From a bacterium (lineage in GTDB: Bacteria > Spirochaetota > UBA4802 > UBA5550): a stretch of DNA of 13,665 nucleotides. The notes below the pieces were generated by a model. The model was not told the origin of the DNA. It did no database searches and worked only from the letters and a program-made list of their open reading frames with translations. Shown here piece after piece: positions 1-5,888 of this stretch; position 1 is the first letter of the stretch; every line of letters begins with the position of its first letter. The stretch is taken from the NCBI GenBank assembly GCA_024224995.1, contig JAAENB010000036.1, positions 1 through 13,665 on the forward strand, written 5' to 3'. The position numbers and the translations under genes are program-made.

Positions 1-145
1 AAATGGTAGTTATGCAGACGGCGATGTAAACGATAAGGCTCAATATGGAACCAAATACGTGGTAACGGCAATAGCCAAAAAGGAAGGAATGAGTGACAGC
101 AGCACAACAGTCATTGTTCAAGTCCATGGTCGTGGTAGCGACTAA
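1..145 (+). CDS. C-terminal end of a lipoprotein-like repeat protein (5' truncated by the window)
   Basis: An open frame runs in from the left edge (first full codon at base 2) and stops at TAA 143-145, giving 47 visible residues. The segment YGTKYVVTAIAKKEGMSDSS matches in pattern the last 40 residues of the next gene (TTYTIRVTAQKEGMRTS), so the two are tandem paralogues. By that comparison this is the final beta-strand pair of a chitobiase-C-terminal/Fn3-associated-like module, probably at the end of an exported lipoprotein. The signal peptide and earlier modules lie outside the window, so export is inferred only from the paralogue. There is no T-rich terminator right after the stop, but a perfect 15-bp hairpin follows at 162-196. 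Confidence 0.75.
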   Translation, partial: NGSYADGDVNDKAQYGTKYVVTAIAKKEGMSDSSTTVIVQVHGRGSD

Positions 146-161
146 GACTCGCCCAATAAAT

Positions 162-196
162 TGTCATATTCTGACACTTGCTGTCAGAATATGACA
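162..196. repeat. Perfect 15-bp hairpin after the first gene
   Basis: TGTCATATTCTGACA at 162-176 is the exact reverse complement of 182-196, with a 5-base loop CTTGC. It starts 17 bases after the stop codon, where a terminator would sit, but no T-run follows on either strand. It could be a factor-assisted terminator, an mRNA 3'-end stabiliser or a protein-binding palindrome. Confidence 0.6.
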
Positions 197-236
197 GTGG
201 CGGTATGAGTTTCTGCACTTGCAAGGGATCTACCCT

Positions 237-266
237 TGAAAGCGACGTTACGTAACGTTGCTTTCA
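237..266. repeat. 30-base near-perfect palindrome
   Basis: The sequence from TGAAAGCG to GCTTTCA reads the same on both strands around ACGTTACGTAACGT, with a single non-complementary pair (G244/T259). It has no loop, so it is more like a dimeric protein-binding site or cruciform than a terminator. It lies between two paralogous lipoprotein genes, about 150 bases before the second start. Its function is unknown. Confidence 0.5.
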
Positions 267-318
267 GACAAATCCACGGCTGGTGCTCCCTTGAATTAAT
301 ATCAAATCGGAATTATGG

Positions 319-372
319 ATCTTCGGACACAGGGACCGGTGCGTGAACCCGGTATTGCTGTGCCCTGAAGAT
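319..372 (+). other. Three-helix imperfect hairpin upstream of the second lipoprotein gene
   Basis: Three nested helices can be drawn: ATCTTC/GAAGAT (319-324 with 367-372), CACAG/CTGTG (328-332 with 358-362) and ACCGG/CCGGT (335-339 with 349-353), closed by a 9-base loop. AT-rich sequence with TATAAT (381-386) follows, so the structure may be upstream of a promoter or inside a read-through mRNA leader. It matches no riboswitch class I know. Confidence 0.4.
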
Positions 373-414
373 GTATCATATATAATTAAAAAATTAACCA
401 AGAGGTAATGAATT

Positions 415-1656
415 ATGAAAAAATCAAAATTAAAAGTATTCTCACGCATGGCATCAAAGACCATGTTTGCGATTATCACCCTTATGTTTCTTCTTTCTTT
501 TGCCGGGTGCGAGGAAGGACTCAAAGACGGATGGGAGAAATCCGTAGCAGCACCGAAATTTACGACCGATAACCCAACAGCTGTTATAAACACAGGCGGA
601 AAGCTTGTTAGCAATACGGACTTTGGCGCGGTAATCTATTCATCCGATGACGAGTCCGATATTTATTATTCCCTGGATGGGGGCACTACCTGGGACAAGT
701 ACCTGGCGCCGATCCCGGTGAAGGGGAATGGGACTGTGGTTACAATGATGGCTTACACGGAGACCGAGCGGCATGGGAACAGTGAGCAGGTTGAAATGCA
801 GTACGTTATCGATTATGAGCGGGATATTGATGTTGCCGTGGATCAGGGTCAGGTTCAGCCACCGGTTTTTATGACCGATGACCCGGTTTATTCAACATAC
901 TCCGGCAGCGCCTTTTCCTGCCGTGCCGATATGAACGCGGTTATTTCAACTGCGACAAAAGGAGCAGATATTTTCTATTCCCTGGATAACAGCACCTGGT
1001 TTCCTTATGTTGAAGAGATTCCCGTTAAAGGAGATGGGTTGGATAAAACCATATACGCGTACGCGTCTAAAGAAGGTATGACCGATAGTGGTGTTGTTAG
1101 TGCCCGGTATACGGTGGGGTATGAGCAGGTTTTTGCTCCGGTTATTACTCTGGTGTACCAGCAATATACAACGAGCAAGCAGCTAATATCTAAAAGTAAA
1201 ACTTTTTCATATGGAGAGACCTTTAGCCTTACCGGTGTAAATGGTTTTTGCTATAATGAAAATCAAGTGAGTATCAGGGGCCATTTTCCCTATATAACAG
1301 TTGCATCTGCAACTCCGGGGGCGGAGATATTTGTGGAGATTTATGAATATTATGATGAACTTCAAATAACGTTTGATAATAATGATAGTAATTCTGGTCA
1401 TAATGATGATGATATATTATATGTACCGGTACCGGTAAAGATATATCGCCCTGCTTTTTTGTATTCCACAGCGCTTCTTATGGGAGATAAAAGTCTTTCT
1501 GCTGGCAGAAGTGAATCTTTCAATAATTATAATTTATATTCATATGGCAGAGGAACAACATATACAATAAGAGTAACAGCCCAAAAAGAGGGGATGAGAA
1601 CCAGTGCTCCTATGTCTGCGGTTATTAAAGTTCAAGAAGTGGGTAGAATTCAATAA
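415..1656 (+). CDS. Lipoprotein with chitobiase C-terminal/Fn3-associated-like beta-sandwich repeats
   Basis: The 413 aa product has a basic N-terminus, a hydrophobic stretch (about residues 17-30) and a relaxed lipobox ending at Cys32 (FAGC), so it should be a lipid-anchored envelope protein. Two similar modules follow, about residues 46-134 and 149-236. Each has a 'DIYYSLDG..W' or 'DIFYSLDNSTW' strand, then 'PIPVKGNG' or 'EIPVKGDG' and a 'YAY..KEGM'-type strand. This is the pattern of the chitobiase/beta-hexosaminidase C-terminal-like or Fn3-associated modules that often decorate secreted proteins. A longer, more diverged and more AT-rich third segment (240-410) ends in the same KEGM motif and contains an acidic Asn/Asp-rich insert (around DNNDSNSGHNDDD). 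No catalytic domain is visible, so a binding or structural role is inferred. AGAGG at 401-405, 9 bases before ATG 415, supports this start over later Met codons. It is a paralogue of the gene truncated at the left edge. Confidence 0.8.
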   Translation: MKKSKLKVFSRMASKTMFAIITLMFLLSFAGCEEGLKDGWEKSVAAPKFTTDNPTAVINTGGKLVSNTDFGAVIYSSDDESDIYYSLDGGTTWDKYLAPIPVKGNGTVVTMMAYTETERHGNSEQVEMQYVIDYERDIDVAVDQGQVQPPVFMTDDPVYSTYSGSAFSCRADMNAVISTATKGADIFYSLDNSTWFPYVEEIPVKGDGLDKTIYAYASKEGMTDSGVVSARYTVGYEQVFAPVITLVYQQYTTSKQLISKSKTFSYGETFSLTGVNGFCYNENQVSIRGHFPYITVASATPGAEIFVEIYEYYDELQITFDNNDSNSGHNDDDILYVPVPVKIYRPAFLYSTALLMGDKSLSAGRSESFNNYNLYSYGRGTTYTIRVTAQKEGMRTSAPMSAVIKVQEVGRIQ

Positions 1657-1685
1657 TCTCCGGAGTTTTTTATTGCCCTGCATGC

Positions 1686-1850
1686 GGTCCGTTGCTCTCA
1701 AGAAACTAAATTTTAAAACGGACCTCGTCTTTACTCCGCCGAAGGCTGGAGTGCAGTCCCCGAGGCAATATGCCAGGGGTAACGCCCCGGAGGGTCGTGG
1801 TTATGTAGCTCGGGGTTTCCAACCCCGTGTGGGCTTCCGTATTTTTCCCC
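1686..1850. repeat. Repeat unit A of the tandem array (structured GC-rich core)
   Basis: The unit opens with GGTCCG and CTCTCAAGAAACTAAATTTT, and CGGACC at 1719-1724 pairs back to GGTCCG at 1686-1691. The core holds a row of small hairpins: ACTCCGCC-GAA-GGC(T)GGAGT at 1733-1752, GGGG/CCCC around 1780, and a perfect CGGGGTT/AACCCCG at 1811-1827. It closes with CGTATTTTTCCCC. Unit C (2085 onwards) repeats about 140 bases of it with two substitutions and three single-base indels, at least one of them inside a hairpin loop. No protein is encoded convincingly on either strand. Confidence 0.75.
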
Positions 1851-1881
1851 GTTCGACGGGGTCCGCACTCTCAAGAAACTA
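1838..1881 (+). repeat. 44-base exact direct repeat, copy 1 (second copy 2063-2106)
   Basis: The 44 bases from CGTATTTTTCCCC to AAGAAACTA occur identically at 1838-1881 and 2063-2106, a period of 225 bases. They join the right end of one repeat unit to the left end of the next, through a small hairpin CCCCGT-TCG-ACGGGG. This junction identity shows that units A, B and C form a head-to-tail array rather than independent insertions. Confidence 0.85.
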
Positions 1882-2075
1882 GAATTTAAATCAGGGCCTC
1901 TTTCTTCATAACGAGGGGCTGGAAGCCCCACGTTATGAGAAATACCCATAGCCCTGGCCTGAAACCAGCCAGTAAAGGCGTTGCACTGCAACGTCTCTCA
2001 GAACCAAACCTTTGCCCGGAGCATCTTCGCAAAACAGACCCCGGTATCAACACAGTTTCTTTCGTATTTTTCCCC
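1861..2075. repeat. Repeat unit B of the tandem array (same ends, different hairpin core)
   Basis: It has the same left end, CTCTCAAGAAACTA (1868-1881), and ends with AGTTTCT (2054-2060), the reverse complement of the left AGAAACT (1874-1880), then CGTATTTTTCCCC. The core is unrelated to unit A. It is one long stem: CAGGGC/GCCCTG (1892-1897 with 1951-1956), TTTCT/AGAAA, CATAACG/CGTTATG (1907-1913 with 1931-1937) and GGGGC/GCCCC with a GGAA-type loop. The right half (about 1960-2050) has no clear fold. Confidence 0.7.
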
Positions 2076-2084
2076 GTTCGACGG

Positions 2085-2289
2085 GGTCCGCACTCTCAAG
2101 AAACTAAATTTTAAAACGGACCTCATCTTTACTCCGCCGAAGGCTGGAGTGCAGCCCCGAGGCAATATGCCAGGGTAACGCCCCGGAGGGTCGTGATTAT
2201 GTAGCTCGGGGTTTCAACCCCGTGTGGACTTTCCAAAAATTCTTGCAGGTCCATTTCTATACACAGTTCCTCCCGTATTATTTTCCCGG
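2085..2289. repeat. Repeat unit C of the tandem array (near-copy of unit A)
   Basis: From GGTCCG at 2085 through about 2227 it repeats unit A almost exactly, including the hairpins and the CGGGGTT/AACCCCG stem with a shorter loop. It then diverges for about 35 bases and closes with ACACAGTTCC...CGTATTATTTTCCC (2261-2287), which resembles the ACACAGTTTCT...CGTATTTTTCCCC end of unit B. It ends about ten bases before a terminator that has no gene directly upstream. Confidence 0.7.
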
Positions 2290-2299
2290 ACACCAAAAA

Positions 2300-2340
2300 C
2301 CGGTACAGATCTGTCCCGGCATAATTTTTATTTTATTCTT
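2300..2340 (+). terminator. Rho-independent terminator, probably of the 415-1656 gene but displaced
   Basis: CCGG-T-ACAGATCTGT-C-CCGG (2300-2319) folds on itself with one T/C mismatch and is followed by ATAATTTTTATTTTATT. A near-identical hairpin (one base different in the loop) ends the next gene at 4170. No gene ends near 2300, and the nearest upstream stop is at 1656. I infer that the repeat array was inserted between the lipoprotein gene and its terminator. Confidence 0.7.
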
Positions 2341-2367
2341 TACAGCAAATCGTAAATATACTATATT
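2339..2367 (+). promoter_or_regulatory. Sigma-70-type promoter of the 2548 lipoprotein gene
   Basis: -35 TTTACA (2339-2344) and -10 TATATT (2362-2367) are separated by 17 bases. Transcription would start near 2374, giving a leader of about 170 bases. The -35 box begins inside the T-rich tail of the preceding terminator. Confidence 0.55.
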
Positions 2368-2376
2368 AACCGGTTC

Positions 2377-2525
2377 GCTTTTGATAGAGTCCGTCTCTTT
2401 CGGTTCCCACCCGGAAGAGACGCAAAAGCAGAAGAATGAAAATTCTACTGTTGGGTAAAACAGAAAGTTCAAAATCGTATGTTTTTTGGAGCTGATCCCT
2501 TTCAGAAAACTTAGAAATTTGAACT
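2377..2525 (+). promoter_or_regulatory. Folded 5' leader with two hairpins
   Basis: The first hairpin pairs GCTTTTG (2377-2383) with CAAAAGC (2423-2429) and GTCTCTTTCGG (2393-2403) with CCGGAAGAGAC (2411-2421), including one G-U pair. The second pairs AGTTCAAA (2466-2473) with TTTGAACT (2518-2525), enclosing GTTTT/AAAAC and CTGA/TCAG. The second ends just before the GGAGG site at 2538. I do not recognise a known riboswitch class; a role in regulating the lipoprotein gene is inference. Confidence 0.4.
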
Positions 2526-2547
2526 CAAAACTCTATTGGAGGAATAG

Positions 2548-4167
2548 ATGAAAGAGATGAAAAAAAGAGCAATAATGCTCATAGCAAGTTTCATGGTAAT
2601 GGTTTGTATAGGCGGGTGCGGCAGTGACGGAGAAAACAAGAACGGGCCGGAAAATGAAGCGATAGCTCAATTTGAGGCAGCAAAAACAGTTGTAGGAACG
2701 GCATCGGATCAATATAAGACCATGCTTGCCCAGGCCCCGGATACGGCAACAGCCCGTCAAAACCTGGCAGACTGGCTTGGGCAGCAGTCCGGAGTATCCA
2801 GCGCGGAACTGGCTTCCGACGGAATAACAATACAAATAGAATTTGATACGGGGCTGAATTACGCGCTTATTACCCAATCAGCAGCAGGAGGCAAGAAAAG
2901 CAGTATACCCGCATACCCCGCATACAAAGAAACCCCGCGAAAAAAAGGGGCGGCAATAGCAATACCGGCAAATCCGGATTATATGCAGTCTGTAGGAATG
3001 ATGACATTCCTGGTAGCGCCTTTTCACTGGGAATGTAAAAAACATTTCCTCTATATTGAAACCGATGATATAGCAAACGGGTATATTGAGCCCATAACCG
3101 GCCAGTCCCTGGCAAATGTCTATAAGGACTCCGAAGTAACTCCCGAAGTTATGGCAGCCCTTCTCCTGAGTCCCAATACTCCGGCAACCCATCTCTATAT
3201 AAATACCCATACCGCAGACTATAGATGGAAGGAAAATGGTACAACTTATAATTCCATAGCCTTTTTTACCGGGCAGGAGATAACGCGAAATAATTACGCA
3301 GACTATTCTGCTGATGTGCAGCAGAGTTCTGAAAATAAGCCTTACTTGCTGGGAGGGCTTATAGATTATGAAGATAAAACCTGGTTATGTGTAACACCCT
3401 TATTTGTGAAGAAGTATTCGGGAAAACCCCACAGTTCCTGTGATGACTGGCTGGGACGATATGTCACAGTAGTGGGCTGCAACAGTTATGATGAGTATAT
3501 GCGAAATGTTTTTCTCGACAATGGAGCAGTCAGTTATGCCGGGTTTGACTCCTCGGTAGACAGGGATGGCGCGGCCAGGCATGTAAAGAAATTTTACGAT
3601 AACCTGTTAACCGGGGATCTTATCCAGGAAGCCTACAACAATTTACCGGTTTATTCGGATATAGCATTTCCCGCGGCCAGGTTTCAAATTGATGGCGGAA
3701 CAATGACGGCCCGGTATTTTTATCGCCCTTTTGTTGCCTTTAACGGAACTTCAATGGAAGGGCTAACCTGCCAATGGGAGAGCATGTTTGAGGATAGTGA
3801 CGGTTCAATCTATATGGTAAATAATATTGTGGACAGTGTCACAAAAGCCGCCACAGGATTATTGACCATAAGGATCAGCAGCTGTAGTGCAGGAACCTAT
3901 AATATTCAGAGTGAGAACGTGAAAATATCTTTTGATGAACTCAGTACCGGAACAACCTGGATTGCCGAAAAAAGCTCATTTGAGGCAACCGGGGCTTGTT
4001 CCGGTAATATTACTATTAGCAGTTTTGATGACCGGGTTGGCGGGGTCATAGAAGGGACATTCAGCGGAACCCTGGTAGACAGCAGCGAAGTGGACCCACC
4101 CTATACAACCAGGGAAGTAAGCGGGAATTTTGTGGTTCTAAAGAATAATAACGGCTGGGGGAAGTAA
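2548..4167 (+). CDS. Large lipoprotein with a possible clan-CD (caspase/gingipain-like) peptidase domain
   Basis: The 539 aa product starts with a basic signal peptide and a relaxed lipobox CIGGC (Cys24), then a hydrophilic region with GITIQIEFDTGLNYALI. The middle looks like a clan-CD peptidase fold: strand and His in HLYINTH (His221), strand and Cys in YVTVVGCNSY (Cys311), then GAVSYAGFDSSVD and FYDNLLTGDLIQEAYNNL, the 'GA..yiG ... FY..L..G.....A' pattern seen after the catalytic Cys in gingipain/caspase-like proteins. The usual His-Gly is His-Thr here, so activity is uncertain. The C-terminus (about 430-535) is a predicted beta-sandwich (GNITISSFDDRVGGVIEGTFSGTL), resembling calycin-like or DUF6252-like domains. 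GGAGG at 2538-2542 lies 5 bases before ATG 2548; Met4 is an alternative start. It is flanked by twin terminators (2300 and 4170), so it is probably monocistronic. The lipoprotein call is firm; the peptidase call is a pattern-based inference. Confidence 0.75.
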   Translation: MKEMKKRAIMLIASFMVMVCIGGCGSDGENKNGPENEAIAQFEAAKTVVGTASDQYKTMLAQAPDTATARQNLADWLGQQSGVSSAELASDGITIQIEFDTGLNYALITQSAAGGKKSSIPAYPAYKETPRKKGAAIAIPANPDYMQSVGMMTFLVAPFHWECKKHFLYIETDDIANGYIEPITGQSLANVYKDSEVTPEVMAALLLSPNTPATHLYINTHTADYRWKENGTTYNSIAFFTGQEITRNNYADYSADVQQSSENKPYLLGGLIDYEDKTWLCVTPLFVKKYSGKPHSSCDDWLGRYVTVVGCNSYDEYMRNVFLDNGAVSYAGFDSSVDRDGAARHVKKFYDNLLTGDLIQEAYNNLPVYSDIAFPAARFQIDGGTMTARYFYRPFVAFNGTSMEGLTCQWESMFEDSDGSIYMVNNIVDSVTKAATGLLTIRISSCSAGTYNIQSENVKISFDELSTGTTWIAEKSSFEATGACSGNITISSFDDRVGGVIEGTFSGTLVDSSEVDPPYTTREVSGNFVVLKNNNGWGK

Positions 4168-4169
4168 AA

Positions 4170-4200
4170 CCGGTACAGATATGTCCCGGCTCTTTTTTTA
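4170..4200 (+). terminator. Rho-independent terminator of the 2548 gene
   Basis: CCGG-T-ACAGATATGT-C-CCGG (4170-4189) begins 3 bases after the stop codon and is followed by CTCTTTTTTT. A run of A follows directly, so the structure may also stop minus-strand transcripts. It is a near-copy of the hairpin at 2300-2319. Confidence 0.85.
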
Positions 4201-4208
4201 AAAAAAAC

Positions 4209-4237
4209 TTTACAGGATAATAGCCCGGATTCTTAAT
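4209..4237 (+). promoter_or_regulatory. Candidate promoter of the small secreted protein gene
   Basis: -35 TTTACA (4209-4214) and -10 CTTAAT (4232-4237) are 17 bases apart, immediately after the terminator. The -10 matches the consensus at only four of six bases, so this is moderate evidence. Confidence 0.4.
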
Positions 4238-4291
4238 ACTCCTGAATATAAAAGCCCGGTTTATTTAAATTAAATCATTATATTCAGGAGT
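4238..4291 (+). promoter_or_regulatory. Perfect 14-bp inverted repeat covering the ribosome binding site
   Basis: ACTCCTGAATATAA (4238-4251) is exactly complementary to TTATATTCAGGAGT (4278-4291), and the 3' arm contains the CAGGAG Shine-Dalgarno of the gene starting at ATG 4297. In an mRNA starting at or before 4238 the site would be fully hidden. If transcription starts near 4244, as the candidate promoter suggests, only the AT-rich part of the stem would form. This is seen in sequence; the control of translation is inferred. Confidence 0.5.
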
Positions 4292-4296
4292 TGAAC

Positions 4297-4680
4297 ATGA
4301 AAAAAATATTTTTTATACTGTTGTTTGTATTTGTCTCAGCCGGTATGCTTTTTGCCGGGTATAGTTATACTAAAGATACCACTGTTATTGTAAATGCCGA
4401 CGGAAGCGGTTCTGCAAGCGGAGTTCTTTCCAATGCGCGATGGTCGTCTGACACGGTACAGTATATTGGCTGTTATGGAACTCGTTCCGCTACCGGTTTT
4501 TATACAAAGTGTTACGCAAGAAATTCATCCAATATCTTGCTTCAAGGGTATTCTTATGATATTGAATACTATGAGATTTTTAAGACTATTAGTAAGGATA
4601 CATATCTTGATTTTTCAGTTGGTAGTTCCGGGGAGATTAGCTCAATGTCAACCTGGAATATCTCGTATAATATCCATTAA
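4297..4680 (+). CDS. Small secreted protein with signal peptide and a cysteine pair
   Basis: The product is 127 aa. It has a classical Sec signal peptide (MKKIFFILLFVFVSAG...LFA, likely cut before GYSYT near residue 20) and no lipobox Cys, so it should be released to the periplasm or outside. The mature part is about 107 aa and beta-rich, with WSSDTVQYIGCYGT and FYTKCYARNSS carrying two Cys that could form a disulfide, then a Ser/Thr-rich end. The layout 'sd.vqyIGC ... C.A ... dtyl.F' reminds me of small uncharacterised secreted proteins in other bacteria, but I cannot name the family. I chose ATG 4297, 6 bases after CAGGAG, rather than TTG 4291, which overlaps the binding site. The next gene follows after 55 bases with no terminator between, so the two may share a transcript. 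Confidence 0.8.
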   Translation: MKKIFFILLFVFVSAGMLFAGYSYTKDTTVIVNADGSGSASGVLSNARWSSDTVQYIGCYGTRSATGFYTKCYARNSSNILLQGYSYDIEYYEIFKTISKDTYLDFSVGSSGEISSMSTWNISYNIH

Positions 4681-4735
4681 AAACTAACCTGTGTCATGGA
4701 ACCGGGCTTTTAAGAACAAACAAGAGAGGCACACA

Positions 4736-5323
4736 ATGGAACAACAAAATAATAAAAAAAGAAATAACATCCCCCTGGTCGTATCGGTCATATTTAATAT
4801 TGTATTGGTAATTATTTTTTTTGTTGGCAAGAACTCTTCTAACAATAAAGGGATCGAAAAGAAGCTGGATCGCATACTGGCAATTCAAAATGAAATGGCA
4901 ATTAACCGCTATTTAAGCCTTAAGGAAGACCATGAGGGCGATAATAGTTTCTCTGAGGCCAACAGCAATGAAAGTGAGTTTGGCCGTGCCATATTACGGA
5001 ACGAGATCAAAGATATATTAAAAAAGGAGCTTCCGGAAATAGCTAAAGAGAACGGGCAATCACAGGAGATTGAATTTGATGAGAAAAAGAAAGATCCCCT
5101 GGAAAGTATACCGGTTTCGGAACAAAAGACCGCTCTTGCCAATTGCAATTATGTTGTTGATGATGCCATAAAAGCGGGCTCCTGGACTGCCGCTGATGCT
5201 GGAAGAATACGGAATAATTTTCAAAAAATGGACAGGGAACAGCAAAAAAGTATTCTTCAAAAAATTATCCCCGCAATGAACCGGGGTGAAATTAAAGTAG
5301 AACCCGGCTCAGAGATGTTTTGA
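4736..5323 (+). CDS. Single-pass membrane protein with coiled coil and a conserved-looking C-terminal helical domain
   Basis: The product is 195 aa. A short basic N-terminus (KKR) precedes one hydrophobic segment (about residues 12-31), predicting N-terminus inside and the rest in the periplasm. Charged helical sequence follows (IEKKLDRILAIQNEMA; ILKKELPEIAKENG), likely a coiled coil. The last 70 residues (around VVDDAIKAGSWTAADAGRIR, then IIPAMNRGEIKVEP) look like a compact helical domain. I have an impression of similar 'W(T)..DA ... AINRG' sequences in other bacteria but cannot name a domain. I start at ATG 4736 because GAGAGG (4724-4729) is well placed, not at the in-frame GTG at 4691. 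The stop is only four bases from the stop of the convergent minus-strand gene, with no terminator between. Confidence 0.75.
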   Translation: MEQQNNKKRNNIPLVVSVIFNIVLVIIFFVGKNSSNNKGIEKKLDRILAIQNEMAINRYLSLKEDHEGDNSFSEANSNESEFGRAILRNEIKDILKKELPEIAKENGQSQEIEFDEKKKDPLESIPVSEQKTALANCNYVVDDAIKAGSWTAADAGRIRNNFQKMDREQQKSILQKIIPAMNRGEIKVEPGSEMF

Positions 5324-5327
5324 AAGA

Positions 5328-5804
5328 TTATTTCATTTTTAGATATTTTTTAGCCAGGTCCAGTAATACCGGAATTGCTTTTATATTTTTTTCTTTATTG
5401 GCCCTGGGGTAAAATAATACGGCATTACCATTTCTCAAAACTCCTCGCGCCGGCCTGTTTTTCATTTCACTTTTGATCCTGGCATCGGCACCGGCTTTAG
5501 ATTTGTAAATATCTAAAATATAGGAATCAATTACTTTTCCGTCCGCAAGAGCGACATTGATCACTGCATTGCAGAGCAAAATATTGGGGGCCGAGCTGCC
5601 GATTAACTCCTTGTTGGCAGTGAAAACCAGCCTGCTTTTGTCGAGTCCGAAATCGGGTAGTGTAATATTATTGTCTTTGCATAGTGTTAGGCCTTCATCG
5701 TAAAATTTCCCGCACATGGTGCTGTCTTCTATGAATTTCGCGTTATTTTTACATGCAGTCAGGGAAAATAAGATAATAAACAATACCGGAGTAATTTTTT
5801 TCAT
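5328..5804 (-). CDS. Small lipoprotein of unknown function
   Basis: The product is 158 aa with a textbook lipoprotein signal (hydrophobic residues 6-15, lipobox LTAC, Cys18). The mature domain is mixed alpha/beta, with FIEDSTMCGKFYDEGLTLC holding two further Cys, a central LLCNAVINVALADGKVIDSY, and a C-terminal helix (IPVLLDLAKKYLKMK). I recognise no family. GAGGTG lies just upstream of the ATG on the minus strand, and a strong promoter sits about 30 bases before the start (5833-5861). The gene is convergent with the membrane-protein gene (stops 4 bases apart) and divergent from the giant kinase gene, sharing a 152-base intergenic region with it. Confidence 0.8.
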   Translation of the reverse strand: MKKITPVLFIILFSLTACKNNAKFIEDSTMCGKFYDEGLTLCKDNNITLPDFGLDKSRLVFTANKELIGSSAPNILLCNAVINVALADGKVIDSYILDIYKSKAGADARIKSEMKNRPARGVLRNGNAVLFYPRANKEKNIKAIPVLLDLAKKYLKMK

Positions 5805-5832
5805 AATATCACCTCAAATTTTTAATACATAC

Positions 5833-5861
5833 TGTATAATCCATAAAATGGTATCTGTCAA
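5833..5861 (-). promoter_or_regulatory. Sigma-70-type promoter of the minus-strand lipoprotein gene
   Basis: On the minus strand, a perfect -35 TTGACA (5861-5856) and -10 TATACA (5838-5833) are separated by 17 bases. Transcription would start near 5826, about 20 bases before the ATG. Confidence 0.65.
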
Positions 5862-5888
5862 TAAACATAAGCGGATAAAAAATAATTA

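Noticed and set aside
1604..1882. Open frame of 92 codons overlapping the end of the lipoprotein gene and repeat unit A
   Set aside because: It overlaps a real gene out of frame, then runs through hairpin-rich repeat DNA, and has no ribosome binding site. The near-copy in unit C has indels that break the same frame.
1868..2060. Integron attC cassette array
   Set aside because: The ends AGAAACT/AGTTTCT do not fit the RYYYAAC/GTTRRRY core, there are no cassette genes between the sites, and no integrase is visible.
1686..2289. CRISPR array
   Set aside because: Repeat spacing is about 200 bases, the intervening cores are themselves structured and partly repeated, and no cas genes are present.
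1981..2458. Open frames at 1981-2178 and 2222-2458
   Set aside because: Both lie in repeat units, terminator or leader sequence, lack Shine-Dalgarno sites and give low-complexity, unconvincing proteins.
5835..5840. TATAAT on the plus strand as the kinase promoter -10
   Set aside because: No acceptable -35 lies 16-18 bases upstream. It coincides with the minus-strand -10 region, and a better-spaced promoter exists at 5889-5917.
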